A stretch of 5,541 bases of DNA from Actinomycetota bacterium (GCA_019243975.1 JAFATL010000642.1:1-5541); one strand, 5' to 3'; shown: positions 1 through 5,541, counted from the first letter of the stretch. Notes: generated by a model not told the origin, from the letters alone. A program made the numbers and translations.

Positions 1-881
1 AACAGCCGGGAGCGGGCGCTGAGCATGCGGGCGATGAGCAACCCCATGAACACGCTCAAGATGCAGCCGAGGACGAAGCCCGACCACATGCGGCCGCGAG
101 GTGGGCCGATCGACGCGGCCAGCACGCCACGCTGATCCAGCGACGAGTTCGGGCGCTTGGTCCTGGCCGCCTCGACCACCGGCGCCGGCGCCGGCGCGGT
201 CGTCGTGGTGACCTCAGGAGCTGGCGCAGCCGTGGTGGGTATGGTCGCGGCCGCCGGGGCGGGTGCCGGCCTGGTGCTCGGGTTGCGCGACGTCACAGCG
301 CCGGCACCGCCGTTCTGCGAAGAAGGCGGCGGGGACGACGGCCTCGGTGCCGGCTTGGGCTTCGGGGCCGGCGCGGGCGTGAGGTTGGGCGCGGGCTTGA
401 CGGCCGACGGCAACGCCGTGGCCGACTTCGACTGCTCGAAGTCCACCGTCACCCAGATGTTCCCGTCGGCGGTGTCGACGACGCCGACGCCCACCATGCG
501 GAAGTCGGGGTCGACCAGGTTCTCGTAGTGGTGGGGGCTGTTGATGAACGCCTGCTGCAGCCAGTCGACGCTGGCACCGACGCCGACGTTCTCGCCGAGC
601 TTGCGCCACCCGCTGCCCATCTGGACGGCGAAGTTGGGGTTGTGTGCCAGCGTGCCCGACGACGCCATCTGTGCGGACCAGGCCCGGGCGACGTCGGTGA
701 GGTGCCCGTCAGGCGCCAACGGCACCAGGCCCTTGCTCACGCGCAGCTGGTTGGTCAACACGATGAACTGCGCCTCTTCGGTCTGCGGCTCGGCTCGAGC
801 CGCGTCCATTGGCAGCGACAGGCCCAGACCGAAGCACGCCAGAACAACCACCGCTGCAAGCAGCACGCGCTTGCTCGGCAT
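1..881 (-). CDS. CAP/SCP-domain surface protein with Pro/Ala-rich linker and C-terminal membrane helix (partial, 3' end beyond left edge)
   Basis: Reading from the ATG at 881 gives 293 codons with no stop before the window edge, so the C-terminus is missing. Residues 1-30 form a signal peptide (KR followed by a hydrophobic run to about 23, possible cleavage after ARA). Residues about 37-148 are a CAP (SCP/PR1/YkwD) domain: LAHN with H80, GEN with E97, SPHHYENLVDP from 115, and a final WVTVDF strand. Residues about 155-240 are a low-complexity Pro/Ala/Thr linker with AP and PKP repeats. A hydrophobic helix at about 266-284 is followed by R-rich residues, as expected for a membrane anchor with a cytoplasmic tail. 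The CAP domain would thus be displayed outside the cell. Bacterial CAP proteins are mostly of unknown biochemical role, so no reaction is proposed. It is a tandem paralogue of the gene at 973-1578; about half the domain positions match by eye. The AAGGAGGT just upstream fixes the start. Confidence 0.9.
   Translation of the reverse strand, partial: MPSKRVLLAAVVVLACFGLGLSLPMDAARAEPQTEEAQFIVLTNQLRVSKGLVPLAPDGHLTDVARAWSAQMASSGTLAHNPNFAVQMGSGWRKLGENVGVGASVDWLQQAFINSPHHYENLVDPDFRMVGVGVVDTADGNIWVTVDFEQSKSATALPSAVKPAPNLTPAPAPKPKPAPRPSSPPPSSQNGGAGAVTSRNPSTRPAPAPAAATIPTTAAPAPEVTTTTAPAPAPVVEAARTKRPNSSLDQRGVLAASIGPPRGRMWSGFVLGCILSVFMGLLIARMLSARSRL
179..196. repeat. Three tandem CCGGCG hexamers in the linker of the anchored CAP gene
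   Basis: Three exact copies of CCGGCG encode the APAPAP stretch on the minus strand. The unit is two codons long, so gain or loss by slippage would keep the frame and change linker length. Confidence 0.6.
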
Positions 882-886
882 ACCGC

Positions 887-894
887 ACCTCCTT
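887..894 (-). promoter_or_regulatory. Shine-Dalgarno of the membrane-anchored CAP gene
   Basis: On the minus strand AAGGAGGT lies 5 nt before the ATG at 881-879 (6 nt from the GGAGG core). It is a near-perfect anti-SD match and settles the start codon of a gene whose other end is outside the window. Confidence 0.85.
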
Positions 895-926
895 CACGGA
901 ACCCCAGCCGTGGATTTGGAGCCGGT

Positions 927-939
927 CACTGTGTCAGTG
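927..939. repeat. Perfect 5-bp dyad CACTG-N3-CAGTG in the leader of the anchored CAP gene
   Basis: CACTG and CAGTG flank a 3-nt spacer. The dyad sits just downstream of the proposed -10 box (942-949), so it covers the expected transcription start. It could be a small operator or a 5' hairpin in the mRNA. It is short enough to occur by chance. Confidence 0.3.
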
Positions 940-941
940 GT

Positions 942-972
942 GTTTCGGCCGCCGCTGACTAGTCCTTTAGGG
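942..972 (-). promoter_or_regulatory. Sigma-28 (FliA/WhiG)-like promoter of the anchored CAP gene
   Basis: On the minus strand CCCTAAAGG (972-964) is followed by GCCGAAAC (949-942), with 16 nt between TAAA and GCCG. The sigma-28 family consensus is roughly TAAA, about 15 nt, GCCGATAA; this site keeps TAAA and six of eight -10 positions. The leader to the ATG at 881 would be about 50-55 nt. The element begins immediately after the TAG stop of the upstream CAP gene. The same arrangement with identical spacing precedes that gene, which is the main reason to believe it. Assignment to the sigma factor is inference. Confidence 0.6.
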
Positions 973-977
973 CTAGT
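958..977. repeat. Imperfect inverted repeat across the -35-like box and the CAP stop codon
   Basis: ACTAGTCC and GGGCTAGT flank TTTA, giving 7 of 8 paired positions. The repeat contains the TAG stop of the gene at 973-1578 and the TAAA box of the next promoter. No T-tract follows on the minus strand, so I do not call it an intrinsic terminator. Confidence 0.4.
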
Positions 978-1578
978 TATCGACAGAACGTCCGAAGAGA
1001 AACTGCAAGAGGTGTTGCCACCACGCGCCGTTCGCTTCGGGCGCGGATGCCCGCGCCGGCCCGGGTGCTGACGCAGCAGCAGTGAGCGTTGCACCCGGTA
1101 CCGGCGCGAACGAACGAGAGACCGGCGTGTACGGCCGCATGAACAGTTCGGTCACCCACATCAACCCGTTCCCGTCGACGACGACGCCGACACCGACACG
1201 GGTGTAGCGCGGGTCGACGAGGTGCTCGTAGTGGGGAGGCGAGGCCTCGAAGGCGGCCTCCAGCTGGGCCACGTCAGCGCCGTCACCCACGTTTTCCCCG
1301 AGCTTTTGCCAGCCCACGACCTGGTTGGGCAGCGATGGGTTGTGCTCGAGGGTGGTGCGCGCTCCCATCGACGCCGACCACACGCGCGCCACGTTGGTCA
1401 GCTGCGCGTCGACTGTCAGCCGCCCGAGTCCGTGGGCCGCCCGCAGCCCGTTGATGCGAGCGACGAAGTCAGCCTCCGACCCTGCGTCGGCGCGCGCCGG
1501 TAGCGCCAGCAGTGGAACGGCGATCGCCACACAGGCGAACGCGAGCAGCCCCCCGCGCAGCAACGACCTGCGCGGCAT
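973..1578 (-). CDS. Secreted CAP/SCP-domain (YkwD-like) protein
   Basis: A 201-aa protein starting at the ATG at 1578. The ATG 12 codons further upstream lacks a comparable ribosome site and would add an Arg/Gly-rich stretch before the signal peptide. Residues 1-30 are a signal peptide (PRRSLL then a hydrophobic core, ending LPARA); RRSLL also fits the twin-arginine pattern, so Sec and Tat export are both possible. The CAP domain spans about 35-148: LEHN with H79, GEN with E95, SPPHYEHLVDP from 113, and the closing WVTELF strand at 141-146. After it come an Ala/Pro-rich stretch and an aromatic, amphipathic tail WWQHLLQFLFG (186-196). It lacks the long linker and membrane helix of its downstream paralogue, so it is probably released or held loosely. 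Function in the cell is unknown. It appears to be transcribed from its own sigma-28-like promoter. Confidence 0.92.
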   Translation of the reverse strand: MPRRSLLRGGLLAFACVAIAVPLLALPARADAGSEADFVARINGLRAAHGLGRLTVDAQLTNVARVWSASMGARTTLEHNPSLPNQVVGWQKLGENVGDGADVAQLEAAFEASPPHYEHLVDPRYTRVGVGVVVDGNGLMWVTELFMRPYTPVSRSFAPVPGATLTAAASAPGPARASAPEANGAWWQHLLQFLFGRSVDN

Positions 1579-1582
1579 TGCG

Positions 1583-1590
1583 CCTCCTCC
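1583..1590 (-). promoter_or_regulatory. Shine-Dalgarno of the secreted CAP gene
   Basis: GGAGGAGG on the minus strand ends 4 nt before the ATG at 1578-1576; its first GGAGG is 7 nt away. It selects this ATG over the one at 1614. Confidence 0.8.
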
Positions 1591-1625
1591 GCGGCGCCGG
1601 CTCCTCCAGCGCACACGTCGAACGT

Positions 1626-1657
1626 TCTTCGGTCGCGCCCACCGGAGCCTTTAGGGG
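1626..1657 (-). promoter_or_regulatory. Sigma-28 (FliA/WhiG)-like promoter of the secreted CAP gene
   Basis: On the minus strand CCCCTAAAGG (1657-1648) is followed 16 nt after TAAA by ACCGAAGA (1633-1626). The core CCGAA and the spacing are the same as in the promoter at 942-972, although the sequence between differs, which argues for selection on the two boxes. The leader would be about 40-45 nt. The -10 box matches the GCCGATAA consensus at only five of eight positions, so this is the weaker of the two sites on its own. Confidence 0.55.
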
Positions 1658-1745
1658 CATTCGGAGAAATTGTCCGCAGTCACGAAGTTGCGAAACGTCC
1701 GTTGCCTTCGTCCGTTGTAGGGGTGGGCACAGACGGCGAGGCAGC

Positions 1746-1751
1746 AGGAGG
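1746..1751 (+). promoter_or_regulatory. Shine-Dalgarno of the BldC-like gene
   Basis: AGGAGG is 7 nt upstream of the ATG at 1759. It decides the start in favour of this ATG rather than the in-frame TTG at 1702, which would add 19 residues with no homology to the HTH fold. No convincing plus-strand promoter was found between here and the CAP gene. Confidence 0.85.
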
Positions 1752-1758
1752 CGGGCCC

Positions 1759-1977
1759 ATGAATCTGCAGGAACTGCGACGGGGCTGGCGGACGAGTGAG
1801 GTCGCCGCCCTGCTCAAGGTGCACCCCAACACGGTGTCGAACTGGGTGCACAGCGGCCGCGTGAAGGCGACCCGCACCCCCGGCGGGCATCTCCGCATCG
1901 CCAACTCCGAGGTCCTCCGGCTGTTCGAGGAACTGGCCGATCGCGCCCCGGCCCGGCGCCACCAGGTCGCGACGTAG
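1759..1977 (+). CDS. Small BldC-like MerR/excisionase-type helix-turn-helix DNA-binding protein
   Basis: A 72-aa protein consisting almost only of a winged HTH. RTSEVAALLKVHPNTVSNWV (11-30) is the helix-turn-helix; HSGRVKATRTPGGHLRI (31-47) is the wing with the TPGGH signature; EVLRLFEEL (51-59) is the final helix. This is the HTH_17/BldC architecture: a MerR-type DNA-binding domain without effector or dimerisation domain. In Streptomyces, BldC binds direct repeats cooperatively and controls developmental timing; whether this protein does the same is inference. An excisionase role is less likely because no integrase or attachment site is visible. It is divergent from the secreted CAP gene across 180 bp, so it could bind there. 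Its stop is 4 bp from the stop of the convergent 693-aa gene. Confidence 0.88.
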   Translation: MNLQELRRGWRTSEVAALLKVHPNTVSNWVHSGRVKATRTPGGHLRIANSEVLRLFEELADRAPARRHQVAT

Positions 1978-1981
1978 CGAG

Positions 1982-4063
1982 CTACAGACCGGGCGTCGCC
2001 GCTGCCACGAGCGGCTTCTCGGTGGCGCGGCCGTACTGCTCGCCCACGTTGCCGCGCTGACCGGGCAGCACGACGATGCGCTGCTCCGAGTCGATCTCGT
2101 CCAGCGGCACCGGCTGGGCCGCGTTGTCGGAGTCGGCGATGAACTCGAGATGGATGCCGTGAGTGCCGATGTCGCCCTGCCAGAAGTGGTCGCGCGGCGT
2201 GACGCGCGCGGGGTCGCCGTCCGCGGGCGTCCAGCAGGCGCGCTTGTGGCCGGCGCTGTCGACAGCCGGGTCGACGCCGCGTGCCTTCACGTGCAGACCG
2301 GGGTCGGTACCGGTGCCGTCGTCGAAGCATGAGTCGTCGCGGTAGTACGGCACCGCAATCACCGAGTACGCCGAACCAGCCGTGTACTGCTTGATGCCGA
2401 TGCGGTCGACCAACGTGCCGTGGGGGCCGGCGATCTCCTCGTAGTTGAGGCCGGCGATGGCGCCGCTGAACGTCGGGTCGGGCACGTCGATGTCGTTGTC
2501 GATGCACGCGTCGCCCGCGCCGTCGCCGCACCCGCCCGTGTGGGTGCCCGGCGTCGAGAACGACTGCGGCCCCACGATCGGCACGGGGTCGCCGTCGGAG
2601 AAGCCGACGCCGTCGGGGCCCACGTGCATGCGGGTGTTGCCGAACACCTCGTCGTTCTTGCCGTCGATCGGCACGCCCTTGGGGACGTAGGGGTTGTAGT
2701 AGGTCGACACCATGCCCGCGTTGTAGTCCCACTGGCTGTAGATGCCGTCGAAGGGCGGGATCACGTGCACGCGCAGGTAGTCGAGCTGGCGCACCTCGTC
2801 CCGGTAGAAGATCTCGGTGCGGACGTTGTTGGTCGACGAGTCGGCGCCCCACGTGGCCCGGATCACGCGCACGGGCCCCGCCCGCCAGCCCATGAGGATG
2901 CCGGAGCCGCCCCAGTTGTTGACCTCCTCCTCGTAGCCGCAGCACGGCGTCTTGCCCCCGGGCCGCTGCTGGAAGGCGCGCGCCTTCCACTGGTCGATGA
3001 GGTCGGGGCCGTACTTCCAGCTGCTCGGGTCGGCCTGTTGGTTGTTGTGCTCGCCCTTGGGCACGACGGCCAGCTGCGTCATGAGCCAACGGCCGTCGTA
3101 GCGGAACTCATAGGTCGGGGTCTTGACCCACGCGGTGTCCTTGGGCCGGCGCTGCTTCACCGGCGCCAGCACGCACTGCTTCTTCACCGGGTCGTAGTAC
3201 GGGCCGGGGGCCGCCGCGCCGTAGTCGCCGTAGCTCGACTGCGAGTAGAGGAACGTGTCGCTGTCGGCGTCGGGCAGGTAGCGCACGTAGCCATTCGACG
3301 CGTTGAAGGCGGGCTTCGGCGCGTCGGCGTCGTTGCTCGCCCGCATCACGTAGACGTAGGCGGGCGTGCCGGCCCGGTACGGGTCGGCGACGGTGACCTT
3401 GTACACGCCGTTGATGCCCTCGGGCAGCGCCGCGCTGGCGGGGGCGGCGGGGCCGGCGTCGGACGCCATGAACGACAGCTCGTCGTTGGTGTCGAGCCCG
3501 GGCACGGGGTCGGGTGTGGACGGGGGGCCCTCGGGCAGGGCGTGACACGGGTCGCGCGGGTCCGACTTGGTCCAGCGGAACCGCTCCTGGTCGAACACGT
3601 AGGTGGGGTGCTGGTCGGTCTCGCTGTAGAAGGCGAAGCCGGAGTTGTTGTTGGACAGGTAACGCGTCGCCACCTCGTCGACCTGGAACGGGATCTGCAC
3701 GAAGTCGCGGGTGCGAGCGTCCCACCGGTACCCGAGCAGCTTGTCGATCGGCGTGCCCTTGCCGAGCGCGTCGCCGGTGGCCACCTCGGGCGGGTCGTAG
3801 CGGTTGTGCGAGCACGCGTCCTGCTGGCCGCCCAGGCACTGGGCGCCGCCCACCGTCGGCGTCTTGGCCGTCAGCTCCTGAGGCGCGGCCCACGACGGGA
3901 AGTTGGCGCCCGTGAGCACGACCGGCTCGGTGCCCCGGTTGGCCGCCACCGCCAGGTCGGGCACCGGCGGCGTGCTCGACAACGCCCGCACCGGCCCCAG
4001 CCCCGCGGCGATGGCGGCCAGCGCCACCGCGCCGGCGATGACGAAACGGCGCTTCAGCAGCAC
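1982..4063 (-). CDS. Large exported protein of unknown function, ten cysteines
   Basis: A 693-aa protein with a GTG start at 4063. The N-terminus (LLKRRFVIAG then an Ala-rich hydrophobic core, GPVRA at 22-26) is a signal peptide; RRFVI also fits the twin-arginine pattern. I cannot name a family. Visible landmarks: YRWDARTRDFVQIPFQVDE (112-130), DTNDELSFMASDAG (191-204), acidic DADSD (265-269) and DNDID (522-526) stretches that might bind calcium, a CC pair at 374-375, and many aromatic residues with alternating beta-like patterning. The ten Cys (76, 84, 173, 297, 374, 375, 512, 520, 579, 610) would allow disulfides outside the cell. The pairing of a QVDE segment with a D(E)LxFMAxDxG segment recalls beta-sandwich proteins near sugar-active enzymes, but that is only an impression. 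It overlaps the PHP gene by 10 nt and is probably its partner in one operon. Confidence 0.85.
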   Translation of the reverse strand: MLLKRRFVIAGAVALAAIAAGLGPVRALSSTPPVPDLAVAANRGTEPVVLTGANFPSWAAPQELTAKTPTVGGAQCLGGQQDACSHNRYDPPEVATGDALGKGTPIDKLLGYRWDARTRDFVQIPFQVDEVATRYLSNNNSGFAFYSETDQHPTYVFDQERFRWTKSDPRDPCHALPEGPPSTPDPVPGLDTNDELSFMASDAGPAAPASAALPEGINGVYKVTVADPYRAGTPAYVYVMRASNDADAPKPAFNASNGYVRYLPDADSDTFLYSQSSYGDYGAAAPGPYYDPVKKQCVLAPVKQRRPKDTAWVKTPTYEFRYDGRWLMTQLAVVPKGEHNNQQADPSSWKYGPDLIDQWKARAFQQRPGGKTPCCGYEEEVNNWGGSGILMGWRAGPVRVIRATWGADSSTNNVRTEIFYRDEVRQLDYLRVHVIPPFDGIYSQWDYNAGMVSTYYNPYVPKGVPIDGKNDEVFGNTRMHVGPDGVGFSDGDPVPIVGPQSFSTPGTHTGGCGDGAGDACIDNDIDVPDPTFSGAIAGLNYEEIAGPHGTLVDRIGIKQYTAGSAYSVIAVPYYRDDSCFDDGTGTDPGLHVKARGVDPAVDSAGHKRACWTPADGDPARVTPRDHFWQGDIGTHGIHLEFIADSDNAAQPVPLDEIDSEQRIVVLPGQRGNVGEQYGRATEKPLVAAATPGL

Positions 4064-5346
4064 GACGGGAACTCCGGCAGGTCGGGCATGGTGAGGTCGG
4101 GCGAGCCGTAGCCGACCGGGGGGCCGCTGGTGGCGACGCGGCCTCGCACGCTGGCCGGGGCGCGCTCAGGCGACGCGTAGATGGGGCTGGTGATGGCGGT
4201 CATAAGGAAGCCCGGGTCGTCGTACAGCTCGGCCCGCAGCCAACCGTGTTCGGGCAGCACGACGCTGGCGTGGTGGGTGGCGCGCGGGTTGGCCACCCAC
4301 TGCTCGCCGACCACGTGGCCGGTCGATACCAGCCGCAGGCGCTTGCCCTCGCCGTTCTCCACCTGCACGTCGACGTGCAGCGGGCCGTCCCACTTGAGGG
4401 CGCCGCCGACCATGGCCGTGGTGGCCGCGCCCCACTCCTCGGTGGCGGTGATGCGCAGCCGGGCCCCGCCCAGCGCCAGCGGGTTCTGCGAGACCGTGGT
4501 GCGGCCCCGCTGCACGCCCTCGATGATGGCGGCGGCCGATCGCTCGCGCGCGTACACCCACGTGGTTGGTTGGCCCACCCCTTGCACGGCGGTGGTCGAG
4601 CGCCAGTGGCTGTCGCTCCCGCCCACCGCCGGCTTGTGCAAACCCGCGAACAGGAAGCGCTGCTCCCACCACTCGATCGAGCGGTGGTTGTTCGACGCTG
4701 CGAACTGCACGGTGTCGTCGCGGGCCAGCCAGTGCGAGTTCCACACCTCGACCGCGTCCATGCCGACCGACGCGGGGATGTTGTACTTCCACACCGCGCC
4801 GCCGAACGGGTGGTTGAGCGTGGTCATGCCGCCCATGGCGTGCACCTGTTCGATGAAGTTGCGGATGCCGGCGTCGCCGTTGAACGACGTGCCGCCGGTG
4901 GCGTCCTTCAACACGTGGGTCAGGCCGCTGACCGACGGCACGAACACGCCCGCGTGACCACCTGCGAGCGAGTGCTCGTACCCGGGCACCAGCACGAGCC
5001 GATCGGATGCGTACCCGGGGTCGTGCAACGCGTCGAGACGGTTGTGGTCGGTGAGGGCCACGAAGTCGAGCAACCGGGTGGTGGCGATCTCGATCTGCTC
5101 GGCCGGCGACCACCCCAAAGTGTAGAAGTCCTGCACGTCGGTGTTGTCGTCGCCCGGCCCCGACCACACGTCGTGGCTGTAGGTCGTGTGCGCGTGGAAG
5201 TCGCCGCCCAGCCACTCCCCCGCCGGCAGCTGCGACGACCCGGCCCGGTCGTCGGCCATCGCCTGGGCGCGCAGCGCAGGCACGGCACTGACCGCACCCA
5301 CCCCCGCAGCCAGCTGCAGGAACCGCCGCCGGGTGAGCGCGTTCAC
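4054..5346 (-). CDS. Tat-exported PHP-domain metallohydrolase, CehA/McbA type
   Basis: A 430-aa protein from the GTG at 5346. This start puts a textbook Tat motif TRRRFLQ at residues 5-11, followed by a hydrophobic stretch and AQA/AMA cleavage sites at about 29-31; longer versions would bury it. PHP metal-binding motifs are present in order: HAHTTYSHD (H51, H53, H58, D59), TDHN (D100, H101), GYEHS (E124, H125), NHP (H179) and GSDSH (D245, H247). This set matches the CehA/McbA branch of PHP phosphoesterases, whose characterised members are metal-dependent hydrolases; the substrate here cannot be told. Residues about 290-400 look like a beta-rich accessory region. Tat export suits a protein that folds around metals before leaving the cytoplasm. 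Its start overlaps the preceding gene as GTGA with no clear Shine-Dalgarno, so translation is probably coupled. The C-terminus ends in Cys-Cys, within the overlap with the next gene. Confidence 0.9.
   Translation of the reverse strand: MNALTRRRFLQLAAGVGAVSAVPALRAQAMADDRAGSSQLPAGEWLGGDFHAHTTYSHDVWSGPGDDNTDVQDFYTLGWSPAEQIEIATTRLLDFVALTDHNRLDALHDPGYASDRLVLVPGYEHSLAGGHAGVFVPSVSGLTHVLKDATGGTSFNGDAGIRNFIEQVHAMGGMTTLNHPFGGAVWKYNIPASVGMDAVEVWNSHWLARDDTVQFAASNNHRSIEWWEQRFLFAGLHKPAVGGSDSHWRSTTAVQGVGQPTTWVYARERSAAAIIEGVQRGRTTVSQNPLALGGARLRITATEEWGAATTAMVGGALKWDGPLHVDVQVENGEGKRLRLVSTGHVVGEQWVANPRATHHASVVLPEHGWLRAELYDDPGFLMTAITSPIYASPERAPASVRGRVATSGPPVGYGSPDLTMPDLPEFPSCC
4072..4075 (-). promoter_or_regulatory. 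Ribosome binding site of the 693-aa gene inside the PHP coding region
   Basis: GGAG on the minus strand lies 8 nt before the GTG at 4063-4061, within the last codons of the PHP gene. It supports the GTG start and independent initiation at the overlap. Confidence 0.55.
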
Positions 5347-5541
5347 GTGAGGACGGCAGACAGGTCGGGCGACGGCGGTGCCGACAGGTCGGCACCCTCG
5401 GACAGGGCGTGGTCGGTCGGGAACAGCAGGCAGCGCTGGTAGGTCGACCAGTAGACGTCCGAGTCGTGCGCCATCACGTCGCCGGCGCCGCGCAGCTGCG
5501 CGCACGTCAGCCGCTCGCCGAAGTCGATGCCGGCGTTGAAG
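5343..5541 (-). CDS. C-terminal end of an unidentified protein, first gene of the operon in view (5' end beyond right edge)
   Basis: The minus strand from the right edge is open for 65 codons and ends with TGA at 5345-5343. The visible part begins FNAGIDFGERLTC and contains two cysteines (visible residues 13 and 37) around an acidic-aromatic stretch DSDVYWSTYQ, then a Pro/Ser-rich tail. The codon bias is GC-rich at third positions like its neighbours. The TGA shares bases with the GTG start of the PHP gene, which is the strongest sign that this frame is real. The two cysteines could form a disulfide if the protein is exported like the next two, but no signal peptide is in view. I do not recognise the family. 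Confidence 0.7.
   Translation of the reverse strand, partial: FNAGIDFGERLTCAQLRGAGDVMAHDSDVYWSTYQRCLLFPTDHALSEGADLSAPPSPDLSAVLT

Noticed and set aside
157..609. Plus- and minus-strand open frames over the CAP linker
   Set aside because: The true minus frame continues from the ATG at 881 through a CAP domain. These are out-of-frame readings of its Pro/Ala-rich codons.
958..977. Intrinsic terminator after the secreted CAP gene
   Set aside because: The hairpin is imperfect on the minus strand, has no U-tract and overlaps a promoter-like box that explains part of the sequence.
1620..1627. GAACGTTC palindrome near the start of the secreted CAP transcript
   Set aside because: It is only 8 bp, does not extend, is not repeated at the sister promoter and is likely to occur by chance.
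1579..1758. Riboswitch or structured RNA in the divergent region
   Set aside because: No known aptamer core was recognised, and the leaders of both neighbouring genes are too short for one.
1759..1977. Excisionase of a prophage or integrative element
   Set aside because: The HTH family includes excisionases, but there is no integrase, attachment repeat, tRNA or phage gene in the window.
1680..3089. 469-codon minus-strand open frame in a second frame
   Set aside because: It is Arg-rich, overlaps the 693-aa gene in another frame and runs through the BldC-like gene on the other strand. This is a GC-bias artefact.
2420..4111. 563-codon plus-strand open frame opposite the 693-aa gene
   Set aside because: Its translation is low-complexity Val/Gly/Ala/Arg/His, typical of the antisense of a high-GC gene. 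The minus frame has a signal peptide, normal composition and a ribosome site.
4246..5442. 398-codon plus-strand open frame opposite the PHP gene
   Set aside because: It is the antisense shadow of a gene with clear PHP motifs, with biased composition and no domain signature.

Overview
The window is GC-rich and gene-dense. Its secreted proteins have Pro/Ala/Thr-rich linkers, it has a small BldC-like regulator, and it uses GTG starts and overlapping stop/start codons. This points to a high-GC Gram-positive actinobacterium. An Acidimicrobiia-like lineage is my guess from overall style; no rRNA or marker gene is present to confirm it. No mobile element, CRISPR array, tRNA or rRNA was seen.

Left part (1-1578, minus strand): two tandem paralogous CAP/SCP-domain (YkwD-like) exported proteins. 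The upstream one (973-1578) is a short secreted protein. The downstream one (1-881, running off the left edge) carries the same domain followed by a long Pro/Ala/Thr-rich linker and a C-terminal transmembrane helix. Each gene has a strong Shine-Dalgarno. Each is also preceded by the same promoter-like pair, CCCTAAAGG then 14 nt then (G/A)CCGAA, with TAAA exactly 16 nt from the -10-like box in both. This resembles the sigma-28 family (FliA/WhiG) consensus, so the two genes look like separate transcription units under one alternative sigma factor.

Centre (1579-1977): a 180-bp divergent intergenic region, then a 72-aa stand-alone MerR-like/excisionase-type helix-turn-helix protein of BldC type on the plus strand. 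Its stop codon lies 4 bp from the stop of the next, convergent gene.

Right part (1982-5541, minus strand): three genes reading toward the centre with overlapping ends, so probably one operon. In order of transcription they are the C-terminal 65 residues of an unidentified protein (right edge), a Tat-exported PHP-domain metallohydrolase of the CehA/McbA type (GTGA overlap with the first), and a 693-aa exported protein with ten cysteines that I cannot assign (10-nt overlap with the PHP gene).

The window is therefore almost entirely about the cell surface: two CAP proteins probably co-regulated by a sigma-28-like factor, a small developmental-type regulator beside them, and an operon exporting a metal-dependent hydrolase together with a large protein of unknown function.
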